Assembly (NCBI GenBank): GCA_030674185.1
Contig: CM060312.1
Coordinates: 7,764,132 to 7,828,131, forward strand
Length of the DNA stretch: 64,000 bases
Reading direction: 5' to 3'
Origin: Monoplex corrugatus
Taxonomy: Eukaryota; Mollusca; Gastropoda; Littorinimorpha; Ranellidae
The position numbers were made by a program, and so were the translations under genes. This document shows, in pieces, positions 23,901 to 31,949 of this stretch. Every line of letters starts with the position of its first letter. Position 1 is the first letter of the stretch. The notes beneath the pieces were generated by a model. The model did not search any database. It saw only the letters and a program-made list of their open reading frames with translations, and was not told the origin of the DNA.

Positions 23901-25163
23901 ATAATGTCAATGATCAATGGCCTATGGAAACCTGAAAGCACCCTGCAGTCATGCCCACTAAAGGTGAACTATGCACACTGCAGCAACATACCTACTGTAC
24001 AGTGTGGGCAAATTCAATATGAATACATGCCACCAGTAGGTATTCTTAAAATGGAAAAAAAAAAAAAAAAGCAAGGAATGAACGTGCAAATGGACACCCA
24101 ATGCTTCTACTTATAAAAACAGATTGCACCAACCATTATTATCATTAGTTTTTAAAGCACAGCCAACTGTGCACAGCCATATCAGAGCTAAAACATCTCA
24201 AAATACACACTTCCTTAACCCTGAAGAAAAACCACCCTGCTACATATTAATGTATTCACTCACATCGTCTAAGGATATGACCCTGGCATCAATCATTTCA
24301 CCCTATTTGTCACCAGGGGGGGGGGGGGGGGAATAACCCAAACACGCAATTGTGTAAACGTAAGTACAGTGAAACATGTATAAAAACTGGACTAAAATAC
24401 CTAAAACTATTTCTGCATAGCACATTGCCTTAGAGCCAACATGTAGTTAAAACATGTATCCAGTTATCAATCCTAACAGAAAGTACTAATGCTTTACAGA
24501 ATACAGACAGGTGAATGGACCAGAAAGGCAGAAAATGATGGAATGTGTGTCAGCATCCGAAGGCTTATGGAAACATGAAAACACCCAACATACATGCCCA
24601 TTGAAAACAGATTATGTAAACTGTGTAGCAACATACTGCCTGCACAGGTTGGGCAAAATCAGGATGTATACAAACACCTTCAATTGGAACACCCAAAAAC
24701 AAAGACCAATTTGCTGCGGCCTGCAAACGTTTCAACCTTACAATTAGCTTCAAGAAGGCAGAGGCTAAAAGAAGACAATGCCAGGAATGACAATGTAAAT
24801 GGACACTTAATGCCTCTATTAATATCATAACATTACAATTACAATCCAGAGAGGTATGTTGTATAAAAAATGTACTTTACCACAAAGAAATTAGAGAAGA
24901 CAGGGTGAAAGAATGGCAAGGTTAAATTTAAAATGCTCTTTTTGTGAAAAGGTTAAATGCACATAAAAAATATTATGCCGCTACAAAAGAATAGCAGGAA
25001 AAATAGAATGTTTAAACTTACTATTTTGCTCACCATGTTTTCTCTCCTGGCCTTGCAGACCATGCTGACTTACATCCACTGTATGGTCCAACATGGCATT
25101 GATCTGCTTGAACAAGTCAGGATTGGCCGAGAAACGAGTGGTGTCAAACTCGTCCACCTTCAT
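12226..25163 (-). CDS. CPEB1: CPEB1-type cytoplasmic polyadenylation element-binding protein (11 exons)
   Basis: Exons in transcript order: 25163-25034, 23487-23254, 22151-22022, 21057-20859, 20333-20084, 19606-19493, 18890-18828, 16111-15987, 15231-15033, 13368-13274, 12417-12226. They sum to 1731 nt (576 aa plus TAG); human CPEB1 is about 566 aa. CPEB binds U-rich CPE motifs in 3' UTRs and controls cytoplasmic poly(A) length and translation. Order: N-terminal [11 protein letters not shown] motif as in CPEB1; a low-complexity Asn/Ala/Tyr/Gln/Ser region (about residues 44-165); Ser/Thr-Pro-rich linker; [13 protein letters not shown]1 ([11 protein letters not shown], about 340-410); RRM2 ([24 protein letters not shown], about 430-510); ZZ domain with paired Cys/His (about 518-572). 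All phases agree if intron 3 uses a GC donor. A linker of about 8 residues inside RRM1 is missing. The start is the ATG before KVDEF, in a GCCATGA context. Confidence 0.93.
12429..13273. other. CPEB last intron, contains a foldback element
   Basis: AT-rich non-coding sequence between the ZZ exon and the second RRM2 exon. The only structure seen is the TTAA foldback at 13162-13229. Confidence 0.6.
13162..13229. mobile_element. TTAA foldback element, short copy
   Basis: TTAACCCTTTGATTCCCTCA at the left is mirrored by GGAGTCAAAGGATTAA at the right, around a GCTTCATGCTGG centre. It belongs to the same family as the copies at 21539, 25804, 33516, 34949, 45602, 63351 and 63641. Confidence 0.7.
13274..13368 (-). 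CDS. CPEB1: CPEB exon: second half of RRM2
   Basis: Encodes [28 protein letters not shown], the RNP1 strand and C-terminal part of RRM2. Acceptor GTGCAG|GT and donor AAGAAG|GTAATC; starts in phase 1 and ends in phase 0. Confidence 0.93.
13800..14330. other. CPEB intron sequence, nothing coding
   Basis: Contains short CAT/ATT runs near 13800, a G-rich stretch near 14061-14075 and otherwise unique AT-rich intron. An open frame of 116 codons on the - strand (13506-13856) has no splice or family support. Confidence 0.5.
14332..14850 (+). repeat. Dispersed repeat family B, copy 1 (about 520 bp)
   Basis: Starts TTTAAAGCCCAGATGACTGC and ends with an AATTTCCAGAGGTGGGAATA ... GGAGCCCCCAGCATCCCCAT block. 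The same blocks in the same order occur at 22213-22755, more weakly at 24145-24830, and partly at 58440-59060. Part of it, inverted, forms the tandem array at 41240-41985. No coding capacity or terminal repeats were seen, so its class is unknown. Confidence 0.7.
15033..15231 (-). CDS. CPEB1: CPEB exon: first half of RRM2
   Basis: Encodes [14 protein letters not shown], then [10 protein letters not shown] (RNP2), then [21 protein letters not shown]. This is the most conserved CPEB signature in the window. Acceptor ACACCAG|GTG, donor ATAG|GTGAGC. Confidence 0.96.
15987..16111 (-). CDS. CPEB1: CPEB exon: end of RRM1
   Basis: Encodes [33 protein letters not shown], the third strand, second helix and fourth strand of RRM1. 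It starts directly at the YVYL strand. The CPEB linker that normally precedes it (Lys/Pro/Cys-rich, ending PPKG) is not in this exon or in the one before. Confidence 0.93.
16141..17435. repeat. 29-bp minisatellite, about 44 copies, in a CPEB RRM1 intron
   Basis: The unit reads CACACAGGTGTTCACCTA followed by TTGTCGACAAG. Variants TTGTCAACAAG and ATGTTAACAAG form blocks, and GTG/GCG alternate in the AGGTGTTC core. Each unit has two dyads: AGGTG-TT-CACCT and the palindrome TTGTCGACAA (GTTAAC in other variants). Since 29 is not a multiple of 3, all frames stay open for long stretches, so the apparent 224-aa product is an artefact. It starts only 30 bp from the 15987-16111 exon. Confidence 0.97.
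17698..18375 (+). mobile_element. Non-autonomous piggyBac-type transposon, 678 bp
   Basis: Flanked by TTAA on both sides (17694-17697 and 18376-18379) with perfect 12-bp terminal inverted repeats, CCCTACCAGACC and GGTCTGGTAGGG. Two near-identical 18-bp palindromes lie at the left end, TTCCCGCTATTGCGGGAA and TTCCCGCTATAGCGGGAA (about 17712-17729 and 17754-17771). The TTAA target and CCC/GGG ends are diagnostic of piggyBac. An N-terminal transposase-like reading frame is retained (17922-18212), but the catalytic DDE region is absent. It sits in the CPEB intron between the two halves of RRM1. Confidence 0.88.
17922..18212 (+). pseudogene. piggyBac transposase N-terminal fragment (96 aa)
   Basis: Opens [18 protein letters not shown], then [11 protein letters not shown], then an acidic Asp/Glu/Ser stretch (about residues 35-62) and a basic Arg-rich tail, stopping at TGA. 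Basic N-terminus, a (F/Y)TxxxVxxIL motif and an acidic block are usual at the start of piggyBac transposases. The remaining roughly 500 residues, including the catalytic Asp triad, are missing. Confidence 0.6.
18415..18757 (-). repeat. tRNA-derived SINE, family C copy 1
   Basis: Read on the - strand: a tRNA-like head with A box near 18753-18736 (GTGTGGTAGTCAAGTG) and B box GAGTTTGATCC (18707-18697), then a body with GGAGATTTTTCCAATCTCCC and AGTATGCAGACT. The same blocks are found at 52117-52435 (- strand) and 23585-23860 (+ strand). Confidence 0.75.
18828..18890 (-). CDS. CPEB1: CPEB exon: middle of RRM1
   Basis: A 63-nt exon encoding [20 protein letters not shown], the first helix and second strand of RRM1. 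Acceptor TTTTCAG|CT, donor GATG|GTAAGA. It joins in frame to 16111, but that junction skips the usual CPEB linker before YVYL. Confidence 0.93.
19430..19481. repeat. (CA)n / (TG)n microsatellite beside a CPEB splice donor
   Basis: About 24-26 CA units. On the transcribed (-) strand it is (UG)n starting about 12 nt after the donor of the 19606-19493 exon. Confidence 0.97.
19493..19606 (-). CDS. CPEB1: CPEB exon: start of RRM1
   Basis: Encodes [19 protein letters not shown], then [13 protein letters not shown] (RNP2 of RRM1). [10 protein letters not shown] before RRM1 is a CPEB1-type signature. Acceptor TATTTCAG|CT, donor GAAG|GTGAAG. Confidence 0.95.
20084..20333 (-). CDS. CPEB1: CPEB exon: linker ahead of RRM1
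   Basis: Encodes a Gln/Asn-rich stretch ([19 protein letters not shown]) and ends [14 protein letters not shown], matching the IEREARLHRQAA block just before RRM1 in vertebrate CPEB1. The acceptor chosen is TTCGACAG|CGT; an acceptor 15 nt further in (ACTAACAG|AAC) would also be in frame. Confidence 0.85.
20859..21057 (-). CDS. CPEB1: CPEB exon: Ser/Thr-Pro linker
   Basis: Encodes [30 protein letters not shown].. and NSGLDNMM. Several SP/TP sites suggest a phosphorylation-regulated linker, as known for CPEB1 (inference). Acceptor GATTTCAG|T needs a preceding exon ending in AG of a split codon. Confidence 0.85.
21286..21475. repeat. 15-bp minisatellite, about 13 copies
   Basis: Units of GAAGTGTACACATGT (left half) and GAAGTGTACACGTGC (right half), each holding the palindrome GTGTACAC and an ACATGT or ACGTGC core. 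It lies in the CPEB intron between 21057 and 22022. Confidence 0.95.
21539..21602. mobile_element. TTAA foldback element, decayed copy
   Basis: TTAACCCATTTACTCCCAACC then CCTACAGGAAGCTGGTGGAT, ending in TTAA. It is recognisable only by comparison with the better copies at 33516 and 63641. Confidence 0.5.
22022..22151 (-). CDS. CPEB1: CPEB exon with alternative donors (GC at 22021, GT at 21996)
   Basis: Encodes [19 protein letters not shown], then [23 protein letters not shown]. With the canonical donor at 21996 (CATCAG|GTCAGT) the next exon begins with an in-frame stop (CAG TGA). With a GC donor at 22021 (CAAAG|GCGAGT) the junction reads AG|T GAC and the whole protein stays open. The alternative explanation is a single-base error in this exon. 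Confidence 0.7.
22213..22755 (+). repeat. Dispersed repeat family B, copy 2
   Basis: Begins TTTAAAGCCCAGCCGACTGTG and ends AATTTCCAGAAGGTGGAAAT ... GCCAGCATTTCCATGG, parallel over its length to 14332-14850. It is inserted in the CPEB intron in the opposite orientation to the gene. Confidence 0.7.
23254..23487 (-). CDS. CPEB1: CPEB exon: Asn/Ala/Tyr/Gln-rich low-complexity region
   Basis: Encodes 77 residues rich in Ala, Asn, Tyr, Gly, Gln and Ser (for example [20 protein letters not shown]) with very few charged residues. Such composition is prion-like. Neuronal CPEB of the mollusc Aplysia carries a Gln-rich N-terminal prion-like domain; here the tract is Asn/Ala-rich and has no long poly-Gln. 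Confidence 0.85.
23585..23845 (+). repeat. tRNA-derived SINE, family C copy 2 (decayed)
   Basis: B-box-like GGTTTGATCCTGCC (about 23632-23645), then GTCCCATCTGATAGGC and GAAGATTTTTCCAATATTCC. The order and motifs correspond to the 18415-18757 copy in opposite orientation. The 3' part carries a partial duplication (CTTCATGCATATACCCATGC and CTTCATGCGTCGACCCAAGC). Confidence 0.55.
23848..23903. repeat. (TA)n microsatellite
   Basis: About 25 interrupted TA units directly after the SINE tail. Confidence 0.95.
24145..24830 (+). repeat. Dispersed repeat family B, copy 3 (diverged)
   Basis: TTTAAAGCACAGCCAACTGTG, ATATCAGAGCTAAAACATCTC and GAATGGACCAGAAAGGCAGA follow the order seen at 22213-22755. 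Includes a poly-G run (24315-24331). The 24511-24830 part repeats wording seen at 23904-24100 (GGCTTATGGAAACATGAAA and similar), so two related insertions may be merged here. Confidence 0.5.
25034..25163 (-). CDS. CPEB1: CPEB first coding exon
   Basis: Begins [11 protein letters not shown], then [17 protein letters not shown], comparable to the NIFRRINAILDNSLDFS block near the CPEB1 N-terminus. The exon probably extends to an acceptor at 25183-25182 (GGTTAAG|G), leaving about 18 nt of 5' UTR before the ATG. Donor CATG|GTGAGC. Confidence 0.82.
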
Positions 25164-25803
25164 GGCAGGTATCGCACTTACCTTAACCAACAGAAATAAC
25201 ATATGTAAGCAAAATATATCAACAGATCAATGCCAAGCAAAGGCCAGAACAAAATATCATAAATAAGCTGAACAAGCCATACTTATTTAAACTTTGCAAA
25301 AATTCCTTGAAATACAAAGGTTATGTCTGAAAAGCTGTTGAATGACTTTTGTTGTTCTGGTTTTGCTGATCATTATCTACAGCTGTGACATCTTTATTTT
25401 CGGCAAATTTACAGCCAGTCATTGGCCATGGCTTTCTGGGAGCACAGCACACATACTGCAAAGAGATCCTGACCACCATTCCGAAGAAATCATCGGCTCA
25501 CAATAGTGAAGACAAAATTCAGCTCCACAGATTCTTCAGTCACCTTTTGACTTCATCCATTGGGCTGATCCTAATCCACCATGCAGGCCACCTACCTCAT
25601 ACATAAACATCACCACCAACATCAGTGGTTTGAAAGTCTATGAAGTACCACAGAAAAACCAAGACCAGATAAAATGGAGGAGAGTTGTTGTCATGTCTAC
25701 TGTAGCAGCTACCATCAAACTCGATAATGCTGATGGATGACCCAGGTGCAGCTTCATTTAGCCCTAGAGGCACCGACCCTTTGCTGTTCATTTTGTCTTT
25801 CAG

Positions 25804-25996
25804 TTAACCCTTTGATTCCCACACCCTGTCCACCAACACCCTGCACTGTCAACCATGCTAACAAAGCAAAAACTTAACCCAATGTCTCCCTCACCCTATC
25901 CATCAGTTTCTTCCATGAAGCTGGTGGATAGAGTGAGGAAGTCAAAGAGTTAAGTTTTTGCAGCTGGTGGATAGGGTGTGGAAGTCAAAAGGTTAA
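25804..25996. mobile_element. TTAA foldback element, nested copy (193 bp)
   Basis: Outer ends TTAACCCTTTGATTCC and GAAGTCAAAAGGTTAA enclose an inner hairpin with its own ends TTAACCC (25874) and AGAGTTAA (to 25953). The whole unit can fold on itself: CCCTATCCATCAG pairs with CTGGTGGATAGAG, and the outer CACACCCTGTCCACC pairs with GGTGGATAGGGTGTG. Confidence 0.75.
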
Positions 25997-26505
25997 AGTC
26001 CATATGTTTAATTTTAAACAGTCCATGAGGCCACCCACCAGAGAAACTCTGCCCTTTCACTTCAGGACGTACTCAGGAATGCACCACAGAGCCCTCTACT
26101 GACAAGAATAATCACCACTACAGAGCATGTTGCTAATACATGTATTTTTGTCCATGGCAGACAAATAATACCCCTCTCCCACACAAAAAACAAAAACAAA
26201 ACAAACAAAACCCCACAAATCCCTATGTCCATTCCTGTTGAAATTGATCATAATTATGACCACGTCCAACCTTTGATTTCATGACTATAGGGTAAGAGTG
26301 GATAGAGAGGGGGGTAATCCTTTAGGCTATACTGGTATCCACTTGGTGTGACATAAATGGTGTTTTAATTTTTTTAATCTTTCATCACAACCAGAGAAAT
26401 GTAAAAAGTAAATGAAGTACAAGGCATACTAACCATGCTCCATTCCCTGCAATTTTTTTGCATCCAAAATTAAGACCCATACATATATGCAAATGACCTG
26501 GGCAT

Positions 26506-26514
26506 AGCGCGCGC

Positions 26515-26560
<46 letters not shown>
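26506..26560. repeat. (GC)n-(GT)n microsatellite
   Basis: GCGCGCGCG followed by about 22 GT units, in the intron upstream of the first CPEB coding exon. Alternating purine-pyrimidine sequence of this kind favours Z-DNA. Confidence 0.95.
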
Positions 26561-26599
26561 AAACACGTGCATATGCATGCATGTTCATGGGTATTGTAT

Positions 26600-27415
26600 G
26601 TATAATAGAAAATTATCGCAGGACATCCATGGATTAATCTGCTTTGATTATTCACTAGTTTCATTCTAAATGCAGTATCCTTGCCTTTTTTTTAATGCTG
26701 CAATGTATAATAGTCTATTAATATATTTTCTCCAATATAATGAAATTAAATATAAACTGATGGAGACGGGTTAACCATAAACAAGGCTCGCGTCAGTGTA
26801 AGGATGAGAATGCAATATGCATTTATGTGCATCTCACTTGTGCAAATTCTAAACTCAAAGTGGCCTGGTAAGCATCCAGTCCAACTCTCCCCAAACTTTT
26901 CCTCAAAAAAGGTCTGCACCATTCATCAGGATCTATTTCCCTTCTTTCAATGAAGCCTAGAATTAGGTTAGACTAATGTCGGGATAAGGATTAGTCTTAT
27001 TTTTTCTTTTGTTTGGAAGTTTTTTGTTTCATTTTGTTTTGTTTTTTTGGGTCGGGGTGGGGTGAGTATCTCCAACCAAAAGTCAACACAATACCTTCTT
27101 TGTGGCAGAGGCAGAATAGGAGACAGGGATGGTGGAGGGGGGGATCCATCCTACTCACCACATTCTCAACTAATTTTTTCTTAGATCATTATGATCAGTT
27201 CATAAATGCTCATGTTTTCTTTTCAAATGATTAGTATGGTCATAATGCATTTTTTCACCAGTTTGTTTACGATTTGATCCAGAACTGTGCCTGTTCTTTT
27301 GTGCCTTAAGCAGTAATGCATACTGACATACAGCAAGTACGTAGGTTTCATTCTGAAAAAAAAAAAAAAAAAAAAAAAACCTTGAAGAAGACAACAGACT
27401 TCCCCTCTCTTCTTC
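26600..27415. other. Intron sequence, no gene
   Basis: AT-rich with a T-rich block (27001-27050) and a poly-A run (27358-27379). The small open frames here read through the homopolymer. Confidence 0.5.
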
Positions 27416-27420
27416 AACTC

Positions 27421-28160
27421 CTATCTTACTGACATGCATTGAAAATTTAGGCTAAACACCAGATTAAAAAATGTGTTCTAAACATCTTACTGACATGCAT
27501 TGAAAATTTAGGCTAAACACCAGATTAAAAAATGTGTTCTAAACATCTTACTGACATGCATTGAAAATTTAGGCTAAACACCAGATTAAAAAATGTGTTC
27601 TAAACATCTTACTGACATGCATTGAAAATTTAGGCTAAACACCAGATTAAAAAATGTGTTCTAAACATCTTACTGACATGCATTGAAAATTTAGGCTAAA
27701 CACCAGATTAAAAAATGTGTTCTAAACATCTTACTGACATGCATTGAAAATTTAGGCTAAACACCAGATTAAGAAATGTGTTCTAAACATCTTACTGACA
27801 TGCATTGAAAATTTAGGCTAAACACCAGATTAAAAAATGTGTTCTAAACATCTTACTGACATGCATTGAAAATTTAGGCTAAACACCAGATTAAAAAATG
27901 TGTTCTAAACATCTTACTGACATGCATTGAAAATTTAGGCTAAACACCAGATTAAGAAATGTGTTCTAAACATCTTACTGACATGCATTGAAAATTTAGG
28001 CTAAACACCAGATTAAAAACTGTGTTCTAAACATCTTACTGACATGCATTGAAAATTTAGGCTAAACACCAGATTAAAAAATGTGTTCAAAACATCTTAC
28101 TGACATGTATTGAAAATTTAGGCTAAACACCAGATTAAAAAAATGTGTTCTAAACATTTT
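27421..28160. repeat. 61-bp minisatellite, 12 nearly identical copies
   Basis: Each unit includes CATCTTACTGACATGCATTG, AAAATTTAGGCTAAACACCA and GATTAAAAAATGTGTTCTAAA. Copies differ at only a few positions (AAAAAA/AAGAAA, one AAAACT, one GTATTG in the last full copy). This is the most homogeneous array in the window and lies in the CPEB 5' intron. Confidence 0.98.
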
Positions 28161-29081
28161 TAAAATGTACTGAAATCAAGGTGGAAAGATGGAGGTGGAA
28201 AGATGGAGGCAGCTGGTCAATGGAATGTCAAACATGCACAGAAAAAGGCATAATCTGCATTCCAGTTCCAGATTTCCTGGAAACTGAAGACAGCCTTGAT
28301 TATGAAAGCAGGCTGGCTAGTGTTCTTCCAGCACAAAAACACAAAGAAATACACATCAAGATATGCTTTTTTCAGGGTGGGGGGAGGGAGGAGGAGGAAG
28401 GAATGGGAGAGGAAGATGGATCATAAAAAATAACAACCCTCTTGATATGTATACAGAAACTGACATGTGGGGAGGTGTGACAATTTCCAATGACCCCTCC
28501 CCCCCCCCCCCCCCCCTTGAACAACCGACTTCAGGCCTATAAAAATACACACACATTCGGTTAATGTCTCTGCAATGTATAAAAATTGATCATAATGGCA
28601 ATACGCCTATTAGTACATAATCTTTATTGAAAAAAGTCAACAGGAGGTCTGCTCAAGAAAATCTGTCCGTCATTACTTCCATTTGCAACTGATTTTCATG
28701 CCTGTCATTTCATGTCTGAAGTGAAAACGGCCCAAGTTTTCAAGCCTACACACTGTTCAAAACTGCTGATGCCACTGAACGGTAAAGAACATTAAAACCT
28801 TGCCGAAACCTACTAGAGTACATCCATAACATTCTGCAGTTGAAAAACACACGCAGAAAAAAAGGGGTGAAAACGAAACCCGTGAAGCCACTGGCCTTTG
28901 TCATGGCCGTCCAAACACGTGGACGTAACTGAATTTGTTACAAAGATAAGACAAAGGTTGCAGCATGCGCTGTAGCTGGAAGGGGAAGGGGTTGACCGAA
29001 AAACCCTGAATGGAAATCGCTGGAAAAGAGACACAAAGTATTGAAAGAAAGTAATATGCATGGAAAAACGAAGTTTCTTAC
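28161..29081. other. CPEB 5' intron, nothing coding seen
   Basis: Holds a poly-C run (28498-28516) and GGAGG-rich stretches near 28376-28410, otherwise unique. Open frames on the - strand (28813-29130) run across the presumed 5' splice site and are not supported. Confidence 0.45.
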
Positions 29082-29300
29082 GTTTGCAGCTGTCATCAGG
29101 ACGACCGTTTGTGTTCCAACACCCAATCAATGTCTGTTGTCAGAAGCGATAGTGGCTCAGTGCAGAACCTGTTAAGATTTAATTGCAGCTGCAAGCTGTG
29201 CCCGTCAACCGTGTTGCACTAAGACTGCGCTCAACTCAAGTTTGCTAGTTCTTAATTGCAAAATGAAACGGTGACAACCACCTCACTGTCCTCTGCAACA
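29082..29300 (-). other. CPEB1: Probable 5' non-coding exon of CPEB
   Basis: A good donor (CTGCAAAC|GTAAGAAAC) ends this segment on the - strand. Its upper limit is set by a TATA-like box at 29332-29327. There are no exon-like sequences between it and the first coding exon. The link to CPEB is inferred from strand and order, and splicing was not observed. Confidence 0.45.
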
Positions 29301-29500
29301 CTGAGCTATGGTCAGCATTTCTCAACTTTATATCAGCCATTCTCGAGGGAACACATTTTGTCACGCACCGGTTTTGCACGGACCAGTTACATCTGAATAA
29401 CGAACCAATAAGAGCACAGCCAGGATTAACTTTCCACCAACCATAGATGACTGAAAGTAGGCAGACGACAGTAGTGATGACATCACACCACGTGCTCTAA
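29301..29500 (-). promoter_or_regulatory. Candidate CPEB promoter
   Basis: On the - strand: TATAAA (29332-29327), an ATTGGTT (inverted CCAAT) box about 75 nt upstream (plus-strand ACCAATA near 29403), an E-box CACGTG (29489-29494) and a CRE-like TGATGACATCA next to it. Spacing of CCAAT and TATA fits a Pol II promoter with a start near 29300. Confidence 0.45.
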
Positions 29501-30117
29501 GCACATGCTCGATGGCTACATTCTGTGATCATCTGATAAAACTTCGTATATTTTGATCGTAGACACAGAAAAATCAATCTATGTTTAGAGTTCTGTTTGC
29601 CATGTCACTTGAATTCAGTTAAAACAGGATGTATGAACCCTGTCAATGACAGCCTGGCTTCTGCGTGTGACAAGTTCAAGATGTAACAGAACTGTCCTTT
29701 TTAGTGTCTTTGACAATAGGCCAACCGAAGAATGAGCACCAAAATAGCTTTTGCGGATTCATTACCTCTCTTATGGCTTTTCACCAGTCGGATCAGTCTC
29801 TGATATTGTCGATTGATATTGTTTTCTATATTAGTTTCAAAAATTCATGAGTGAAGAATCCTCTCCCCCCCCCCCCTCTCTCTCTCCACCCCCCACCTCT
29901 CTCCTGGTGTCAGCCTGGACAGTGCTGTTTATGTTTTCACTGCCATTGAGATTTTTTCTGGCATGGATCCCCCGTTAATGATGATGATGATGATGATAAT
30001 GATGATGGATCCCAGATAAACGAATGTACAGAATTGGACAACTACTATAAGAAAACTTGGCTCGAAAGGCTTGAACACTTTGTGTGTTGTGTGCAGTCAT
30101 GCTGTTTTCATTTCGTA
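29501..30117. other. Intergenic spacer between divergent CPEB and COMMD7
   Basis: Contains a C-rich CT run (29862-29900) and ATG/GAT trinucleotide repeats (29979-30006). No coding potential seen. Confidence 0.5.
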
Positions 30118-30580
30118 CCATCATCATCATCATCATCATCATCGTTGTTGTTGTTGTTTTATCATCATCATCATGTGCCCTGCCGCATGGGGTTGGCAAC
30201 GTGGCCCTCCATAGGAATCTCTTAGGTCGCTGCAAGTATTTCTCCTACCTTTGTGTTTTCATCCACTCTGCAAATCCGTCCACTATTTTCTCCCTGGGTC
30301 TGCCCGCTCTTTTCCCCTTCAGCTTTCGTGTTGTGATTAGGTGCTCACATTTCTCTTGCCTCATAAAATGTCTTGTAAATGTTGTTGTCTTTTCTTAATC
30401 TTCTTCATTAATGTTCTTTTTGTGTTTACCTCTTTCAAGACTTTCTCGTTTGTTTTCTTGGCTGTCCATGGAAGTCTTAATGTCCTTATTAGAAACCACA
30501 TTTCAGCTGTCTCAATCTTGTTCCGACTTTGCGTGTTGACTGTCCACACTTCGCATCCGTACATCATCATTATCATTAAT
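30118..30580 (-). pseudogene. LINE 3' end (RT C-terminal tail), copy 1
   Basis: On the - strand the frame reads MYGCEVWTVNTQSRNKIETA, then EMWFLIRTLRLPWTAKKTNE and KRTLMKKIKKRQ. This is the YGCExWT / MWxxRRxLRIxWT / TNExVL pattern found just after the reverse transcriptase domain of CR1/RTE-like LINEs. The 3' end is a (GAT/ATG)n tail (plus-strand CATCATCAT at 30118-30145 and 30161-30173). It is 5' truncated and interrupted by stops. Confidence 0.75.
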
Positions 30581-30659
30581 GTAAATATCTAAGTATCTAG
30601 ATCTATTTATGTACTTTCCATTAGACGAGATTTTATTGGTTTGTGCGTTGAATCTGTGC

Positions 30660-30699
30660 GTGCACGTGTGTGTGTATGTATGTATGTGTATTTGTATAT

Positions 30700-30738
<39 letters not shown>

Positions 30739-30825
30739 ATGAGAGAGAGAGAGAGAGTGTGTGTGTGTGTGTGTTGTGTGTGTGTGTGTGTACGTGTACG
30801 TGTAAAACGGTGGATATGTGTGTGT
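30660..30825. repeat. Mixed (GT)n-(GA)n microsatellite
   Basis: GTGTGTATGTATGT, then (GT)n, (GA)n, (GT)n blocks between the LINE tail and the COMMD7 start. Confidence 0.9.
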
Positions 30826-31096
30826 GTGGAGGGGGTGGAGCCGGGGTGGATTACAGAAAAGATCTGCTCAAGCCAAGATATAGTAACCAAAAATCTACTC
30901 TTGGAACTATTTGCACCAAACATAATTCATAATCACATTTGATCGGAACAATGGAAAACGTTCCTGGCTCTTCTCCTTACAGGTGGAGGCTGCGCATTTC
31001 TTTTCCAGGAAGTCAGATCGGAAGTGCATTCAACTTCAACTTTCGTTTCTTAACTTGTGTGATTCTCATTTGGCTCACAAGACTTCCGGCATAAAC

Positions 31097-31899
31097 ATGG
31101 CGACAACTTTTCATTTTAGCCGGGAGACGCCCCCAGATTCAATGTTTAGCGACTTCCAGGCTCTCAACAAATTCCAGAATGAGGTTTGAAATAACTTTTG
31201 CTAGAACTTTCGTGCACATTATACAATTTGTGTTGTTTACTTTTGTGTTAAACGTGAGGAGAAGGTGTATGTGATGGTTGTGCATGATGATGGTGATGAT
31301 GACTGATTACCACACCTCGTGACCTGCTCGCTGCTAAGTTGGTTGAACTTGAAAACAGATCGACTGTTCTTCTCATTTGTCTCCCTATAACTAGCATCAA
31401 CTATCAAATGTTTTGTCATGCAGGGTTGCATGTCAGTGGACCCCTCATGCTAACAGCACTACCATATCCTTACACTTACAGCAGCCCAAATCGCAAATGG
31501 ATAGTAGTAGTAGTACTAGTAGTAGTAGTAGGGACTGGCTTTCAATGGCCTAGGCCTTGCGGCCTATTTACGTCCCTTCTTTCTCAACTATTTCTAATAC
31601 AGGTGTTAAAATGCGCATTTTATTTTTGTTTGCATAAGCCTAATCAGGCCTTTAATCATCAAAATCGATAAAAAGTTCTTTGAATTTGGAATTTTGTCCA
31701 AAATGGAGCATCTTTCTTTTTCAGTTTTGTCACCTTTTTCTATTTATCACAAACACAAACATGCTCTGAGTATGGAACACACCGTAAAGATAGGATATTT
31801 AAAAAGAAATTACAATTTCTGTTATGATACACAGTAATGCACCCTCCCCACTGGATGAATGAAAACGTGTTGGATGTTATTCAGTTATTGTACTGTCAC

Positions 31900-31949
<50 letters not shown>

